21,265 bases of DNA from JAGMDK01 sp023128695 (GTDB lineage Bacteria > Planctomycetota > Phycisphaerae > UBA1845 > Fen-1342). The notes below the pieces were generated by a model, which was given only the letters and a program-made list of their open reading frames with translations, did not search any database and was not told where the DNA came from. Below, piece by piece: positions 20,193-21,265 of the stretch (positions within the stretch are counted from its first letter, which is position 1; every line of letters starts with the position of its first letter). Location: assembly GCA_030628805.1 (NCBI GenBank), contig DAOVQG010000037.1, positions 1 to 21,265 on the forward strand, written 5' to 3'. The translations under genes were made by a program, and so were the position numbers.

Positions 20193-20513
20193 ATGGTAGC
20201 TCAGCAGGTCCTGGAGGAGGTCACGCGGCGGCTGGTGGAGGGCTTTCACCCGGGCCGAATCATCCTTTTCGGCTCGCAGGCCCGCGGTACGGCGGACGCC
20301 CGCAGCGATGTTGATCTGCTGGTCATTTGTCAAGTAGAGGGCGACCGGGGGGATCTGGCGCTAGCGATGGATCGAGCGCTTCGCGGCCTGGGCTTGGCTC
20401 GCGACATCGTGGTCCTGACGCCGGAGGAGTTCGAGATGGATCGTCACATACCGGGCACGATCGCGCGCCCGGCGTGGCAGGAAGGCAAGGTCCTGTATGA
20501 CAGCGCCGCCTGA
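20193..20513 (+). CDS. Minimal nucleotidyltransferase, antitoxin of an MNT-HEPN pair
   Basis: A 106-residue protein. Gly27-Ser28 and Asp39-x-Asp41 in LFGSQARGTADARSDVDLLV give the GSx10DxD site; Asp71 in LARDIVVL is the third acid. It belongs to another branch than the MNT at 18432, sharing little beyond the motif. The 17-bp overlap with the downstream HEPN gene indicates coupling. The 24 bases near 20152 (ATCCGGCAGTTTCGGCGG core) resemble sequence at 18245 ahead of the other MNT gene. Confidence 0.87.
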   Translation: MVAQQVLEEVTRRLVEGFHPGRIILFGSQARGTADARSDVDLLVICQVEGDRGDLALAMDRALRGLGLARDIVVLTPEEFEMDRHIPGTIARPAWQEGKVLYDSAA

Positions 20514-20928
20514 GCGAATCCTGCAAAAAGTCCGCCAGTGGGCAGCCTATGGCGACGAGGACTTAGCCCTTGCGCAGCACGCTCTGCGCATGGGCGAGCA
20601 GTCCCCACACCGGCTGGTGGCCTATCACGCCCAGCAATGCGCGGAGAAGTACCTCAAAGCGTATCTGGTGCACCGAGGCGTCGATTTCCCCTTCACCCAC
20701 AACATGTCGTTGTTGCTCGAATTGTGCGCAAAGTCCGCTGTCTGGGCGGAGGTGCTCGAGGATGCGGAATCGTTGACGCGCTACGCAATCACCACCCGCT
20801 ATCCCGGCGAAGGTCCCGATGTTTCCCCCGAAAAGGCACGTGCGGCGGTTGAGATCGCCGCACGCGTACGGGAGACCGTACGGGAGGCTTTTGTCAAGGA
20901 GGGTATTACGCTGAAAGCTGACGGCTGA
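20497..20928 (+). CDS. HEPN-domain toxin of an MNT-HEPN pair
   Basis: A 143-residue helical protein of the general HEPN family (Pfam HEPN type). Visible stretches are WAAYGDEDLALAQHALRM, the core LVAYHAQQCAEKYLKAYLVH followed by FTHNMSLLLELC, and TRYAITTRYPGEGPDVSPEK. Such proteins are RNases or RNA binders kept in check by the partner transferase. ATG 20497 lies inside the MNT gene. The last residues ITLKADG and the stop are written by a heptamer array (20912-20939), so the C-terminus has been reshaped by a repeat. It looks intact otherwise. Confidence 0.85.
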   Translation: MTAPPERILQKVRQWAAYGDEDLALAQHALRMGEQSPHRLVAYHAQQCAEKYLKAYLVHRGVDFPFTHNMSLLLELCAKSAVWAEVLEDAESLTRYAITTRYPGEGPDVSPEKARAAVEIAARVRETVREAFVKEGITLKADG

Positions 20929-20939
20929 AAGCTGACGGC
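20912..20939. repeat. Heptamer array at the end of the HEPN gene
   Basis: TGAAAGC, TGACGGC, TGAAAGC, TGACGGC. The HEPN stop codon (20926-20928) is the TGA of the third unit. Confidence 0.9.
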
Positions 20940-20945
20940 TCCTTC

Positions 20946-20974
20946 TTGCCCGGCGTGGCGTCGCGTCGTATGAT
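20946..20974 (+). promoter_or_regulatory. Promoter of the DUF433/DUF5615 operon
   Basis: TTGCCC (20946-20951), 17-bp spacer, TATGAT (20969-20974). The start codon follows 19 bases after the -10 box, leaving a short leader with AGAGGT as ribosome site. Confidence 0.55.
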
Positions 20975-20993
20975 GTCAGTAGAGGTACTTTTC

Positions 20994-21230
20994 ATGCACT
21001 GGCACAAGCGCATTTCCACCGATCCGAACGTCTGTCACGGCAAGGCCTGCATCAACGGCACCCGCATCATGGTCTCCGTCATCCTGGACAACCTCGCCGC
21101 GGGTCTGCCCGTCGACGAGATCCTGCAAAGCTACCCCTCGCTGACCCGCGATGACGTGCAGGCCGCCATCGGCTACGCCGCCGAGCTGGCCCGCGAGCGG
21201 GTGCTGCCGCTGGCCCCGGGGGCGGCCTGA
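20994..21230 (+). CDS. DUF433 antitoxin
   Basis: A 78-residue protein with the DUF433 pattern: ISTDPNVCHGKACINGTRI, then VSVILDNLAAGLPVDEILQS, YPSLTRDDVQAAIGYAAELA. The fold is a short strand plus winged/homeodomain-like helices. These proteins are antitoxins to PIN-like DUF5615 toxins, and the next gene begins as one. ATG 20994 is chosen for GAGG eight bases upstream; earlier in-frame codons overlap the promoter. The operon is separate from the MNT-HEPN unit before it. Confidence 0.9.
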   Translation: MHWHKRISTDPNVCHGKACINGTRIMVSVILDNLAAGLPVDEILQSYPSLTRDDVQAAIGYAAELARERVLPLAPGAA

Positions 21231-21233
21231 CCC

Positions 21234-21265
21234 GTGACGCGATTCAAGCTCGACGAGAACCTGCC
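21234..21265 (+). CDS. DUF5615 PIN-like toxin, 5' end only
   Basis: Starting with GTG at 21234, four bases after the DUF433 stop, the frame reads MTRFKLDENLP to the window edge. [R/K]FxLDENLP is the hallmark start of DUF5615 (Mut7-C/PIN-like) toxins, with the Asp-Glu pair in the active site. Everything after residue 10 is off the window. Confidence 0.75.
   Translation, partial: MTRFKLDENL

Noticed and set aside
18989..20939. CRISPR array
   Set aside because: Units are seven bases with no unique spacers, and no cas gene is present. The RCC1 117-bp repeats are coding, so also not CRISPR.

Overview
The window looks like a piece of a GC-rich planctomycete chromosome, most likely from the Phycisphaerae or a related lineage. 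This is inferred from protein style, not from a marker gene. The clues are a secreted RCC1-repeat protein ending in a dockerin-like pair of calcium loops, a membrane protein with a C-terminal CPxCG zinc ribbon, PKD/LamG and EF-hand exported proteins, an LL-diaminopimelate aminotransferase, and unusually dense palindromic intergenic repeats.

Layout, left to right. (1) 1-309: 5' remnant of an IS1634-type transposase. (2) 342-2631: a minus-strand TetR regulator / lipoprotein / membrane protein operon, with a recognisable promoter and palindromic operator. (3) 2632-3247: repeat-filled non-coding DNA. (4) 3248-4543: PKD-PKD-LamG lipoprotein. (5) 4780-6279: nusA, alone rather than beside infB, with a terminator-like hairpin in its leader. 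(6) 6659-7414: EF-hand protein. (7) 7510-9535: a wHTH-nucleotidyltransferase / HEPN pair running into an S66 peptidase. (8) 9602-9870: two abutting palindromic elements and tRNA-Glu(CUC). (9) 10121-12932: the operon dapL-folK-dus, with a palindromic element wedged between folK and dus. (10) 13247-15178: RCC1-repeat protein. (11) 15659-18106: a Ycf46-like AAA+ ATPase and an unrecognised partner. (12) 18432-21265: a toxin-antitoxin cluster of MNT with a broken HEPN, PIN with a small partner, MNT-HEPN, and DUF433-DUF5615.

The most distinctive feature is the intergenic DNA. At least six short palindromic elements have related or inverted ends, usually bounded by TA, as expected of MITE-like elements moved by an IS630/Tc1-mariner-type transposase. 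One has inserted into another repeat whose empty form survives 8 kb away in this window. Another has inserted into the 3' end of folK and now encodes its last 40 codons. A second repeat class is built of degenerate heptamers and occurs at five loci, including inside nusA and at the end of a HEPN gene. A third is a 138-bp structured direct repeat that brackets the PIN module, whose two copies differ partly by pairing-preserving changes.

Housekeeping genes (nusA, tRNA-Glu, dus, folK, dapL) appear intact apart from the folK tail. The right third is accessory DNA with signs of gene decay and turnover.
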